Source: an uncultured Shewanella sp. (GTDB lineage Bacteria; Pseudomonadota; Gammaproteobacteria; Enterobacterales; Shewanellaceae). From it: 64,000 nucleotides of DNA. A program made the translations under genes and the position numbers. Location of the stretch: positions 62,001 to 126,000 of the forward strand of contig NZ_CANMUW010000012.1 in the NCBI RefSeq assembly GCF_947501225.1, in the 5' to 3' direction. Of the stretch, positions 9,045-17,724 are shown piece by piece. Numbering within the stretch: the stretch's first letter is position 1; each line of letters begins with the position of its first letter. Below the pieces are notes generated by a model that worked only from the letters and a program-made list of their open reading frames with translations, had not been told where the DNA came from and ran no database searches.

Positions 9045-9497
9045 ATGAACTTTATTTGCCGCATGGCGACCTGCACACTCGTAATTTTATCCGTTTCCGG
9101 CTGCGCTACCTCCTACGATACACAAAAGTCATTCTGGAGTTTTGGCAAAGGCTTCGATATCACCCAGATCGCCGAAGATAGCTGGCAGATTGGGTTTGTC
9201 GGCAACGCGCAAACCGATCGTGCACTCGCCAGGAAGTATATGCTGCGAAAGGCAGCAGAATTAGCAGATGGAGCCAACTACCCGTACTTTGTACTCAGCG
9301 GTGAACAAAACAACAAAGACACAGTCGCCAGTAGTGGAATCGGCTTCAAGCGCGATGACTGGCTGTATAGCCTGGGGAATATTGAAAATGAAACCTCTGT
9401 GATTGTCGAAGTAACCGGGTTACACGATAAAACGGAAAGAGGTTCCAGGGTTTACGATACACGTTACATCCTGAATAAGATTAAATTCGATAGCTGA
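9045..9497 (+). CDS. Small lipoprotein of the CC0125/CC1285-like type
   Basis: 150-residue predicted lipoprotein. The N-terminus is a signal peptide with lipobox VSGC (Cys20), so the mature protein should be lipidated. The body FDITQIAEDSWQIGFVGNAQT, here split as FDITQIAEDSWQIG and FVGNAQT, plus LRKAAELADGANYPYFVL, resembles a family of short lipoproteins noted in Caulobacter in which residues after the lipobox form a compact alpha/beta domain. Function is unknown. It stands 117 bp ahead of a response-regulator gene on the same strand and might share its transcript. Confidence 0.75.
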   Translation: MNFICRMATCTLVILSVSGCATSYDTQKSFWSFGKGFDITQIAEDSWQIGFVGNAQTDRALARKYMLRKAAELADGANYPYFVLSGEQNNKDTVASSGIGFKRDDWLYSLGNIENETSVIVEVTGLHDKTERGSRVYDTRYILNKIKFDS

Positions 9498-9613
9498 TAG
9501 CTGTCGGGCACTTTGTTTTGGTACAGAACGCCCATTTTACTGACAATAATTCTGTCGGATATCGACGAGGAGTGCTAAATTTGCCAAAGATATCGCAGCA
9601 ACAACCGGAAGAG

Positions 9614-10309
9614 ATGAACAAGATTACCGCCGTACTCGTTGAAGACGATGAGAAGATCAGCGAGTTGCTCTCATGCTACTTAGAGAAACAACAAATTCGG
9701 GTTACCTGTGTCAACGACGGTGCCGATGCCGTCGCCACCATCCTGGATAAACAACCGGATATTGTCATTCTCGATCTCATGCTGCCGAATGTGGATGGAT
9801 TCACTATCTGTCGTCAAATTCAACCACAATACAATGGCAAACTCCTCTTTCTTACCGCCAGTGAAGACGATATGGATCAGGTCGCTGCACTGGAGATGGG
9901 GGCCGATGACTTTGTGGTGAAGCCTGTGCAGCCCAGGGTATTGCTGGCAAGACTGCGCATGCTGCTCAGACGCAATACAGACACCCCCAGACCAGAATCC
10001 AAAGAGCTCACTTTTGGTGAACTCTATCTGGATAACCAGCGTAAACAATGCTCTCTGGCCCAACAAGATGTCAAACTCACCAGCAGTGAGTTTGACCTGC
10101 TTTGGTTGCTGGCAACCCATGCCGACGAGGTGTTATCCCGTGACTTCTTAGTCAAGACGATTCGCGGCATCGAATACGATGGCATAGATCGCACCATAGA
10201 CAATAAGATAGTGGTACTTCGCAAGAAACTCGGCGATAACCCGGCGCTGCCAAGAAAAATTATCACGGTACGGGCCAAAGGCTACCTGTTTGTACCGGAC
10301 CGCTGGTAA
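9614..10309 (+). CDS. OmpR-family response regulator
   Basis: DNA-binding response regulator, 231 residues. Receiver domain: AVLVEDDEKISELL with the acidic pocket, IVILDLMLPNVDGF with the phospho-accepting Asp, FLTASEDDMDQ, and ADDFVVKPVQPRVLLAR with the conserved Lys. C-terminal winged helix: LTSSEFDLLWLLATHADEVLSRD, RTIDNKIVVLRKKLGDN and ITVRAKGYLFVPDRW. It matches the RstA-type layout. ATG 9614 begins right at the receiver domain. A TTG at 9581 has a better placed GAGGAG site eight bases upstream and would add 11 residues. The histidine kinase starts 24 bp downstream. Confidence 0.92.
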   Translation: MNKITAVLVEDDEKISELLSCYLEKQQIRVTCVNDGADAVATILDKQPDIVILDLMLPNVDGFTICRQIQPQYNGKLLFLTASEDDMDQVAALEMGADDFVVKPVQPRVLLARLRMLLRRNTDTPRPESKELTFGELYLDNQRKQCSLAQQDVKLTSSEFDLLWLLATHADEVLSRDFLVKTIRGIEYDGIDRTIDNKIVVLRKKLGDNPALPRKIITVRAKGYLFVPDRW

Positions 10310-10333
10310 GTAAAAAAACTCACTGGAAAACTG

Positions 10334-11617
10334 ATGAAGCGACTGTTTCTACTCTCTTATGGAACCATCTTAGTCACCTTTTTTATCGCCATGATCGCGA
10401 TGGATCAATTTGAGCTTTTCTCTACCGATAAGCTTGAAGACATTGCGTTTGGTAATGAGATATCGGCAACAGCTGGCCTGCTGACTGAGATAGCCGAGAA
10501 TCAGGGGCAAGCTCAAGCCGAACGTTCATTTAAAATGTTCGCAGATAAGATGCACTTAACTTTAGATATCTATGAATCAAGCAGTTCAGAGATCAGTGAT
10601 GAGATTAAGGCCAGCCTCTCAGAAAGAGATTTTTTTATCGAAGATAGCGAAGAGGATATTGCCTATCTGCGCTTTGGTGATAAACAAAAGATCTATCTGA
10701 TTGCTGACGATATGAGCTCTCCATTTATGCAGCAGATACGTAATAAGGAGTGGCTGATTCTGGTCGAGATCTGTACCGCACTCGCTATCATCACCTTTAT
10801 CGTACTCTTCTTGTTAGCCCGGAGGTTACGTCGATTGGAAAAAACCTATATCGCCTTCGCCGATGGCGACTTTACAGCGAGGGCATCGACAAAGATGTTC
10901 CATAACGTGGGTAAGCTAAATAACACTTTCAATATTATGGCCGACCGAATTTCACAACTGATCAGCAGCAACCGAAACCTGACCAACGCGGTTGCGCACG
11001 AGTTCAGGACTCCCATTTTTCGCATTCAATGTAATCTGGATATGCTGGATGATTCTAAGGTGCGGCCCGATCAGATGCCTCACCTTGAAGGTATTCAATC
11101 GGACCTCAATGAGCTCAACAGCATGGTCGAAGAGCTGCTGCGCTTCTCTAAGCTGGAGCGTCTTGATACCAGCCTGGTACTGGAACCTACCGATATAGGG
11201 AGCCTGCTCGAGAAGCAGCTAAACCATCTTCAATTTGAAACAGAGATAAGACTCACACTGGATATCCGGGATAACTGCATCGCCCCCGTGTCGATCAGAG
11301 CACTGCAACGTGCACTGGGAAATGTCATACGCAATGGCTATAAGTACGCCGACTCTGAGGTTAGGATATCGCTGCAGCCAAGTCCGGAGGAGCTACATAT
11401 TGCCATCGAAAATGATGGCCCGCCTATCCCGGTTAAGGAGAGGGAAACCATCTTTGACCCCTTCGTTCGCCTGGACAAGTCCAGAGACAGGCAGAGTGGC
11501 GGGCACGGGCTGGGGCTGGCGATCACCAAGCAGATCATAAAACAGCATAAGGGCAGCATCTACATCACCGATAGTAAGATGGGCGGAGCCTGTTTTAATA
11601 TTAAGCTGCCGTTATAG
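10334..11617 (+). CDS. Sensor histidine kinase (RstB-like layout)
   Basis: Membrane sensor kinase of 427 residues, partner of the upstream response regulator. Two membrane helices (about residues 4-24 and 137-160) enclose a periplasmic sensor of about 110 residues. A HAMP segment (FADGDFTARASTK) is followed by HisKA NAVAHEFRTPIFRIQ with the phosphorylated His, then a HATPase domain with N box LGNVIRNGYKYAD, IENDGPPIPVKERETIFDPF and GGHGLGLAITKQI. The signal is not evident. The pair resembles the RstBA group. The gene downstream at 11759 may be a target or a separate unit. Confidence 0.92.
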   Translation: MKRLFLLSYGTILVTFFIAMIAMDQFELFSTDKLEDIAFGNEISATAGLLTEIAENQGQAQAERSFKMFADKMHLTLDIYESSSSEISDEIKASLSERDFFIEDSEEDIAYLRFGDKQKIYLIADDMSSPFMQQIRNKEWLILVEICTALAIITFIVLFLLARRLRRLEKTYIAFADGDFTARASTKMFHNVGKLNNTFNIMADRISQLISSNRNLTNAVAHEFRTPIFRIQCNLDMLDDSKVRPDQMPHLEGIQSDLNELNSMVEELLRFSKLERLDTSLVLEPTDIGSLLEKQLNHLQFETEIRLTLDIRDNCIAPVSIRALQRALGNVIRNGYKYADSEVRISLQPSPEELHIAIENDGPPIPVKERETIFDPFVRLDKSRDRQSGGHGLGLAITKQIIKQHKGSIYITDSKMGGACFNIKLPL

Positions 11618-11758
11618 CCAACTTAACATAGGTGAAATCCAGCTTTTAACAGCTATGCCTGCATAGCTGCAACGACAAGGGTATACAGAGCCATACATCT
11701 TGGTTCTGGCTCAGCTTTCATATCCTCAGCATAATGAGATCTCACTGCAGGAGGCAAT

Positions 11759-12286
11759 ATGAAATCCACTCTTCTTACCACTATGCTGCTCATCGCTTCG
11801 CTCAGCAACAAGGAGGCACAGGCACCGCAAATTGCCCTGCAGATGGTTGCGCCCGATGGCACAGCTAACAACCTCGAAGAGTATCGTCGCCACCGACAGG
11901 CCTTACTCCTTCACTTCAAGGGCCATAGCTATCCCATTCAACTTGTCGCGACTACCGATAGTTCACTCATTGTCAGCTATGAAGAGGGGGTCGCGGTTAT
12001 AGGATTCAACCTTGCCAAGGGGCAGCCGATGAGCCGGTTAACCATCTATGAAGGGCAATTTGATAGCAGAATATTGGCCTCTGAAAAATTTGAGCTGAAA
12101 GCAATAGAGGCCGCCGAGAAAATATATGCCTCATCCGATATTTCCATCGCTCAAGATCAGGCTAATCTGGTCTATATCGGTAAATTAAGGCAGGAGCCTG
12201 ACTCAAAAGCCATCCCGGCCAGAGTGGCTATCAACGAAACGCTGATGAGAACAGCCCTTCCCCGGTTTCATATGGAAATCGATTAG
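11759..12286 (+). CDS. Hypothetical secreted protein
   Basis: 175 residues, not recognised. A strong ribosome site (GCAGGAGGCAAT) precedes ATG 11759. The N-terminus MKSTLLTTMLLIASLSNKEAQA looks like a signal peptide ending near AQA. The mature part is a soluble mixed sequence with ALLLHFKGHSYPIQLVAT and EEGVAVIGFNLAKGQPM and no cysteines. It follows a sensor kinase gene by 141 bp and converges with the diguanylate cyclase gene. A periplasmic role is inferred only from the leader. Confidence 0.7.
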   Translation: MKSTLLTTMLLIASLSNKEAQAPQIALQMVAPDGTANNLEEYRRHRQALLLHFKGHSYPIQLVATTDSSLIVSYEEGVAVIGFNLAKGQPMSRLTIYEGQFDSRILASEKFELKAIEAAEKIYASSDISIAQDQANLVYIGKLRQEPDSKAIPARVAINETLMRTALPRFHMEID

Positions 12287-12323
12287 ATGCCTATTGTCAT
12301 AAAATGGGTCAGACTAAACCCAA

Positions 12324-13781
12324 TCAGTTGGAAAGCACCACCCGATCCCGCCCCTGCTCTTTTGCCTGATAAAGCGCGACATCCGCACGATTTATCAGTT
12401 CGTTAGGCCTCTCGCTGTGGTTGTACTCCGCCACGCCTAAGCTTACAGTCACACAGATCTCATGCTCATTGACCCTGATCTTTCGCGTGGCAATCTTGCC
12501 TCTTATCCGCTCAGCAACATCAACGGCGTGACTTAATTCGAGGTTTGGCAGCAGTAGCAAAAACTCCTCCCCTCCCCAGCGGCAAACGGCATCTTTCTCT
12601 CTTAACTGGTTTTTCAATATGCTGCTCACCGTTTTAATCACTAAATCACCAACATTATGTCCATAGGTGTCATTCACATCTTTAAACAGATCGATATCGA
12701 GTAAAATTATCGAAATGGGAGCCTCGTTGTCACCGGCCTCGGCCATCGCCTTTGAAAAATACTCTTCAAATACCTGACGATTGGCGACGCCGGTCAGCTT
12801 GTCAGTGGAAGCCATAAACTCCAGCTTTCTCTGGTATCTCCCCAACGTTAGATTAGCAATCAGTAAGATACCAATGGTCACGATGAAGCTGATAGACAAG
12901 TTTGCCCAAAAGGTGGTCAATAACCTCTGCTCACTATCGACCTCCTCCTGCTCTACCATTAGGTACCACTTGAACTCAGGAACTAAACGGCTGTTGAGGT
13001 AGACCATTTTTCCATTTCGCATATAGGAGAGTGATGCACTGGGACTGGTCAAAATTCGCGTCGCAAGCTTATCCAGACCCGGTGTATCCTGTATTGTCTC
13101 ATCACCGGAAAACTCTGCACCATACAGCGTGACATGGCCCTCACGATCGATAAAATAGACGCGCCTGTTGTACCTTTCCTGATAGCGTTCGATCAACTTT
13201 TTTACCCGCTCGACGGCTAACCCCACTCCGGTTATGCCAATAAACCTGCCCTCGAAATCGAAGACCTTATAGTTCACATAGACTACGGTTCGATTAAGGT
13301 TACTCGTATCTGGATCGATATTGATTTCATAAAGCTCAGACTTAGGCAACGAGCGTACCCGAAAATACCAGGCATCTTCGGGATCGATATCTTTTATCTG
13401 TTTTAGTATTCCCGATGAGTGATAGTAGTTTCTGGATTTTTCAGAGACAAAAAAGCTGGTCACGGTATCGTATTTATCCTGGATCTCCCTGAGGTAGTGG
13501 ATCAACTTCTCGGGATCCTGTTCATCATTAATTGTCCAGTCACGCACGAAGGTATCTTGCGCCATCAACGAAGAGATAAAGATGGGTTGCAACAGATCCT
13601 GCTGGATCTCCGAGTAGATGTTGTCGCTGGTCAGGGGGAGGGTATTTTCTTCAATCTGCTCACTTAAGGAGTTGCGTGCCACCTGATAACTGATCCCGCT
13701 GGTCGCAATAAAGGCACCAAAGAGCAGAATGGAGAGGAGCCAGACAAATTTTCTCTTATCATTCCAAATTGTCTTACCCAT
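12324..13781 (-). CDS. Membrane diguanylate cyclase with Cache sensor
   Basis: 485-residue enzyme predicted to make cyclic di-GMP. A membrane helix (about 12-34) precedes a periplasmic Cache-type sensor (SRNYYHSSGILKQIKDID, then RVYFIDREGHVTLYG). A second helix (about 288-310) leads to a GGDEF domain starting at ASTKLTGVANRQVF-like text (here ASTDKLTGVANRQVF). The active site is GGEEF at residues 403-407, with the RxxD inhibitory I-site (REKD) five residues before it, so product inhibition is likely. No EAL domain. The sensor closely parallels that of the chemoreceptor at 5866, suggesting related ligands. Confidence 0.93.
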   Translation of the reverse strand: MGKTIWNDKRKFVWLLSILLFGAFIATSGISYQVARNSLSEQIEENTLPLTSDNIYSEIQQDLLQPIFISSLMAQDTFVRDWTINDEQDPEKLIHYLREIQDKYDTVTSFFVSEKSRNYYHSSGILKQIKDIDPEDAWYFRVRSLPKSELYEINIDPDTSNLNRTVVYVNYKVFDFEGRFIGITGVGLAVERVKKLIERYQERYNRRVYFIDREGHVTLYGAEFSGDETIQDTPGLDKLATRILTSPSASLSYMRNGKMVYLNSRLVPEFKWYLMVEQEEVDSEQRLLTTFWANLSISFIVTIGILLIANLTLGRYQRKLEFMASTDKLTGVANRQVFEEYFSKAMAEAGDNEAPISIILLDIDLFKDVNDTYGHNVGDLVIKTVSSILKNQLREKDAVCRWGGEEFLLLLPNLELSHAVDVAERIRGKIATRKIRVNEHEICVTVSLGVAEYNHSERPNELINRADVALYQAKEQGRDRVVLSN

Positions 13782-13903
13782 TATTATTCTCGCTTACCTT
13801 TCACATGGCATCTCGGCCGCAAAAGCTATATAGAAAATCTGTTGCATCGAGTTTAAGCATAGTCGTAAATAATTAATGGCATGGAAAAAACAGACTAATC
13901 AGG

Positions 13904-13932
13904 TAAAAAAATGCCCCGTAGAGAAACGGGGC
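13904..13932 (-). terminator. Terminator downstream of PfkB-family kinase
   Basis: On the minus strand GCCCCGT (13926-13932) pairs with ACGGGGC (13913-13919) and is followed by A then seven T. It lies 120 bp beyond the stop of the kinase gene. Confidence 0.85.
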
Positions 13933-14053
13933 AAGCAGATGAAAAACAGCTAAAAACTATGAAAGAACAGCACCAGGAGAACCCATGCCCCAGAGAATAG
14001 AGGCCGGATGTCACAGCCGAATGACAAAAAAATGATAGATTTATGACACGCTC

Positions 14054-14893
14054 TCAACCATTAAGGTATTTCTTCAGTGCACTTCCGGGAATAGAGCTAG
14101 GTGTCGCAACGGCAAACGCTGCCCAGGCCGCCCCCTCTTTCATAGAGTCGATAACGGACATACCGGATGTTAATCCGTGAATGAGACCGGAAGCATAAGC
14201 ATCTCCGGCGCCGGTAGTATCGACGACCTCCGCATGCACCGCACTAACCCTTTGACAACCATTCTCACTGTACAGGTACGCACCATCTACGCCATCGGTG
14301 ACAATAAAATATTTCAGAGACTCTCCGGCGATACTCAGACCATACTCCCAATCGGCAAGCTCGCTTCGTCCCTGCATATCGGTTTTAGATGCGATCAAAA
14401 TATGACAGGGTCTTGGGCGTTCATCCTTAGCCAACTGCGCCAGAACCAGACAGTGATCCAACGCCGTTTTAGCCCAACTCACCGAGCCTTCTGCGGATGA
14501 GTTAAAATAAACTGCATCCCAATGCTCCCATACCGGGGGAGCCGGCAGCTCAAATATTGGTCTTCTGGGGCGGATGATGGTGCGCTCACCATCGGGAGTC
14601 ATCACCAGTAACATCTCACAGGTACTCTCCTCATGCCGCTGAATAAGGTGACAATCAATCCCCTGAGTACTGGCTTCAGCCAGTAACCAATCACCAATCT
14701 TGTCACGACCAACCTGGCTCACCAGTGCAACTCTGTGTTTAGCCCAGACCAGACCCAGCCCGGTATTGGCACCACCTCCACCTAACCTCTGTCCCCCATC
14801 TTGATAGTGAAATCGGCCCCCCATCTGCAGAGGTTTATCAAGCTGAAGGATTCGGTCACAATTCAAGTTAGCAACCAGAAGGATATTCGCCAT
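14054..14893 (-). CDS. PfkB-family carbohydrate kinase
   Basis: 279-residue ribokinase-fold sugar or nucleoside kinase. The N-terminal region has LGGGGANTGLGLVWAKHRVALVSQVGRD (two parts: LGGGGANTGLGLVW and VALVSQVGRD), typical substrate-side signature 1. The C-terminal signature DTTGAGDAYASGLIHGL holds the catalytic Asp and anion hole. VTDGVDGAYLYS precedes it. The exact sugar is not clear; an unusual NLNCDRILQLDKPLQ start does not match ribokinase, fructokinase or KDG kinase well enough to name it. It is a single-gene unit. Confidence 0.88.
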   Translation of the reverse strand: MANILLVANLNCDRILQLDKPLQMGGRFHYQDGGQRLGGGGANTGLGLVWAKHRVALVSQVGRDKIGDWLLAEASTQGIDCHLIQRHEESTCEMLLVMTPDGERTIIRPRRPIFELPAPPVWEHWDAVYFNSSAEGSVSWAKTALDHCLVLAQLAKDERPRPCHILIASKTDMQGRSELADWEYGLSIAGESLKYFIVTDGVDGAYLYSENGCQRVSAVHAEVVDTTGAGDAYASGLIHGLTSGMSVIDSMKEGAAWAAFAVATPSSIPGSALKKYLNG

Positions 14894-15075
14894 AAAGGTT
14901 CCGGAAAATTAATAACATCTGATGATGGTAAAGGAATACAGACGAGACGCATATTCCAAAATGGTAGAAAAGCGGGTCAGCACCAATGTTTACTACATAT
15001 GACCCTCTGTCACCTTCCACTTAGGGCGCAGAAGCAAGGGCAAGCTAACCGGGCAATGCAAACGCCTTGTAACAC

Positions 15076-15486
15076 TCAAGGCATAAGAATATACATGCCT
15101 TCACTGGCCGGACGGCTAAGCTTGAAACCAAACTTAGTATATAGCTCAGGTACATCAGCCATCAGGGTAATATATGCTCCGGTGGGGGCCTCCCTCTCCA
15201 GATAACCCATGATCGACTGCATGATCTTACGCCCTAAGCCCCGGCCCTGATATGCGGGATCGACGGCGACATCGACAATCTCAAAATTTAAGGCTCCATC
15301 GCCAACGACACGACCCATTCCTACTACCTGCCGCTCAAGCAGAAGCTGAACACCAAACAAACTACGCGGTAATCCCTCTCTTGCGGCCTCTATGGGACGT
15401 GGCGTTAACCCTGAGATCAACCTCAACCGGGTAAAGTCTTCCGCAGAAACCACCTGCTCAATGATCCTCACGTTAACGCCACTCAT
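15076..15486 (-). CDS. GNAT-family N-acetyltransferase
   Basis: 136-residue acetyl-CoA-dependent acetyltransferase. The acetyl-CoA loop is VDPAYQGRGLGRKIMQSIMGYL (V/I-x-x-x-x-Q-G-R-G-L-G), and the C-terminal segment YTKFGFKLSRPASEGMYI is typical of the family. The start at ATG 15486 overlaps the stop of the preceding acetyltransferase gene (TGATG), suggesting coupled translation; a start seven codons earlier is open. Substrate unknown. A weak hairpin (GCCTTG/CAAGGC) overlaps the stop; the following 180 bp up to the kinase gene hold nothing else I can identify. Confidence 0.87.
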   Translation of the reverse strand: MSGVNVRIIEQVVSAEDFTRLRLISGLTPRPIEAAREGLPRSLFGVQLLLERQVVGMGRVVGDGALNFEIVDVAVDPAYQGRGLGRKIMQSIMGYLEREAPTGAYITLMADVPELYTKFGFKLSRPASEGMYILMP

Positions 15487-16040
15487 CAGGAGTCTTGCCC
15501 CTTCCACTCGGAAGCCAGGATGGCGTACTGAAATTCGCTGCCCCAGGCGCCTTTGAAGAAGACATTCTCAATGAAATGTGCTTCCCGTCGAAGCCCCACC
15601 CGTTCGAGCAACAACCAGGAAGGTACATTCTCGCAATCTGTAGTTGCAATCACCCTGTGAGGTTTCAACTCGCTGAAGAGGTATGTCAATAACCCCAACA
15701 CAGCCTCCGATGCATAGCCCTGTCCCTGAAAGTCCGGGGCAAAGGTAAAACCGATCTCAATCTGCCGGCCATCGATGAAATGTACCGCAAGATCTCCCAA
15801 CATCTGCTGAGAACCCTGCTCCGCTTTAGTCACGATGGCCAATTGAAACCAGTGACCCACAGTTGCAAAGGGGACCTTGTTCATCTCTTCATAAAGCGCC
15901 AGCGCATCCCGATAACAGTATTCACTCCAACTCTGGTAACGCGCCACCTCTGGCAGGGCACGATATGCGGCAAAAGCCTCAAGATCATCGGGTTCGAACT
16001 CTCTACAGATGATGCGTTCAGTCTGGAACAGTGGTTTCAT
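15486..16040 (-). CDS. RimJ/RimL-like GNAT acetyltransferase
   Basis: 184-residue acetyltransferase of the RimJ/RimL type. It has LFQTERIICREFEPDDLEAF at the N-terminus, GFTFAPDFQGQGYASEAV as acetyl-CoA loop, and HRVIATTDCENVPSWLLLER followed by GLRREAHF, the classical C-terminal motif. ATG 16040 follows GGAGTTGAAA and is preferred over an upstream TTG. It is the first gene of a two-gene acetyltransferase unit. Similar proteins modify ribosomal proteins or small molecules; the target here is unknown. Confidence 0.88.
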   Translation of the reverse strand: MKPLFQTERIICREFEPDDLEAFAAYRALPEVARYQSWSEYCYRDALALYEEMNKVPFATVGHWFQLAIVTKAEQGSQQMLGDLAVHFIDGRQIEIGFTFAPDFQGQGYASEAVLGLLTYLFSELKPHRVIATTDCENVPSWLLLERVGLRREAHFIENVFFKGAWGSEFQYAILASEWKGQDS

Positions 16041-16264
16041 TTTCAACTCCAAAATGTCATTCAGGAATGGGAATACTCAGCAGCCCGGCACAAGGATACA
16101 AAACAGAAAATATGGTTAGAGGCTCACCTGCTTAATGACCTATCCATGCTTCTCTCTAAGGATAGATACACAGCTCAAGCTCCCAAGCTACCTGAAAACA
16201 AAATATAAGCAACATGGCCCACGACCGAAAGCCGCGAAGTTAAAGAGATCAGCCAACGCTGATG

Positions 16265-17140
16265 TCACTGCCAACACTGACGAAAAAAGTCGATGAATGC
16301 CCTTACCTTAACGGGAAGGTAGGAGAGTTTCTGATAATAGCCCCACATAGCATAATGCCGACTTACGGCTTGCGCCATGATTGGAATCAGACGCCCACTG
16401 TCCAACTCTCTTTGAACTATCATCTGTGGAATATATGCAATACCGGCTCCCTGAAGGGCCGCCTCAACAATCACTTCAGTATTGTCGCTCACCAGAGCAC
16501 CGGTGACCTCTACACTTTCACCACTGGCAAACTGCCATAGGTAAGGTTTACTCTCCTTGCCATAGCAGAGGCAGAGGTGTTGCTGCAACTGTGCAAGGGT
16601 ATCGGGCATACCATGGTTAGCGATATATTCAGGGGAAGCAAACAGGCTGTTGTGATAACTGCACAGGGGGACGCCAACAAGGGTTCCCGAGTCGAAGCCC
16701 TCGATCTGCCTCGCCAGCGAGATATCGGCAGTGCGAAGCGGTAGCTCATCATAGTTAACCGATTGCAATATTAAGTTAATCTCTGGGTATTTAGCTTTAA
16801 ACCCGGCCAGCATCGGAACCAGTACCCGGCTCAAAACAGGCGCCGGTGCGGCTATGGTGAGAGTGCCGGCGGGCGACGCCCCTAAGGTAACCGTCTCATC
16901 CAGCAGGGCCTGCCACTGGCTATTTATCTGTCGAACCTCCTGATAAAAATGCTCACCGGCTTCAGTAACGCTTAGGCTACGAGTCGACCGCTTAAGCAGT
17001 TGAACTCCCAGACTCGATTCCAGCTCGGCCAGGCGTTTACTCACAGCCGATGGGCTGACATCCATGGCTCTGGCCACCGACACCATAGAGCCCATCTCAA
17101 CCACGCGTTTGAACATCTGCGCTTTCTCAAACGGCCCCAT
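16265..17140 (-). CDS. LysR-family transcriptional regulator
   Basis: 291 residues with a winged helix-turn-helix at the N-terminus (SVARAMDVSPSAVSKRLAELESSLGVQLLKRSTR, seen as SVARAMDVSPSAVSKRLAEL and SLGVQLLKRST) and a periplasmic-binding-like effector domain (GTLTIAAPAPVLSRVLVPML, CLCYGKESKPYLWQF). AAGGAAATAAT precedes ATG 17140. It is divergent from the small gene at 17256, the arrangement in which LysR regulators often control the neighbour. Effector unknown. Confidence 0.92.
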   Translation of the reverse strand: MGPFEKAQMFKRVVEMGSMVSVARAMDVSPSAVSKRLAELESSLGVQLLKRSTRSLSVTEAGEHFYQEVRQINSQWQALLDETVTLGASPAGTLTIAAPAPVLSRVLVPMLAGFKAKYPEINLILQSVNYDELPLRTADISLARQIEGFDSGTLVGVPLCSYHNSLFASPEYIANHGMPDTLAQLQQHLCLCYGKESKPYLWQFASGESVEVTGALVSDNTEVIVEAALQGAGIAYIPQMIVQRELDSGRLIPIMAQAVSRHYAMWGYYQKLSYLPVKVRAFIDFFRQCWQ

Positions 17141-17255
17141 ATTATTTCCTTTTAAGAAACTAACAATTCACTAAATGGTAGATTATCCATAAAACAATAA
17201 CAATTAGACTCATTCCCAACACAATATCAATAGCACCGATAGATGAGGGCAATAA

Positions 17256-17606
17256 ATGATGTACATAATTGAAACCGTAAGTTGGACGGCGAAGGCCGGT
17301 GTGAAACCATCCGAGATGGTAGATGCGGTAGAGCGGATGGTATCCGACTTAGAAAAAGTTCCGGGATTCAGGTATCAATCACTTTCATTGAAAGAGAGTA
17401 CTGCAAAAAACCAGGAGGAGCCTGGCGCTCCCGATCAGTGGCTTCAACTCTATTACTGGGATAGTGTCGAGACGGCTCACAACTCCAACGCATTGATGGC
17501 GCCAACGACTTCGCTCAACCATCTTATCAGCCTGATAGAGCCGGATACCATAGCCATCGATGTGTTCACCCCGCAACAGCAATCGTCGCAACTCTCGCTG
17601 AGTTAA
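17256..17606 (+). CDS. Small protein, possible dimeric alpha/beta-barrel fold
   Basis: 116 residues, not firmly recognised. The text YIIETVSWTAKAGVKPSEMVDAVERMVSDLEKVPGFRYQSLS (seen as YIIETVSWTAKAG, MVDAVERMVSDL and VPGFRYQSLS), then QWLQLYYWDSVETAHNSN, resembles the ferredoxin-like repeats of antibiotic-biosynthesis-monooxygenase-like proteins, in which a helix is followed by a 'GF...' strand and a trailing 'W' strand. This is a fold suggestion only. It is divergent from the LysR gene and is a likely target of it. ATG 17259 is an equally possible start. Confidence 0.7.
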   Translation: MMYIIETVSWTAKAGVKPSEMVDAVERMVSDLEKVPGFRYQSLSLKESTAKNQEEPGAPDQWLQLYYWDSVETAHNSNALMAPTTSLNHLISLIEPDTIAIDVFTPQQQSSQLSLS

Positions 17607-17660
17607 CCATATACTCAATCAAGCAGAGTCTTGCCAGAGTCAGATACGCACACTCATAAC

Positions 17661-17691
17661 AAAAAAGGTTGAAGTGAAACTTCAACCTTTC
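17661..17691 (-). terminator. Terminator downstream of HemN-like gene
   Basis: Stem AAAGGTTGAAG and CTTCAACCTTT (17665-17690) with loop TGAAA; on the minus strand it is followed by a run of six T. It lies about 35 bp beyond the stop of the radical SAM gene. The opposite strand has no T-run, so it acts mainly on minus-strand transcripts. Confidence 0.85.
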
Positions 17692-17724
17692 AGTTCAGAT
17701 CCTTTTAATTCAGGAGGTGTAGTG

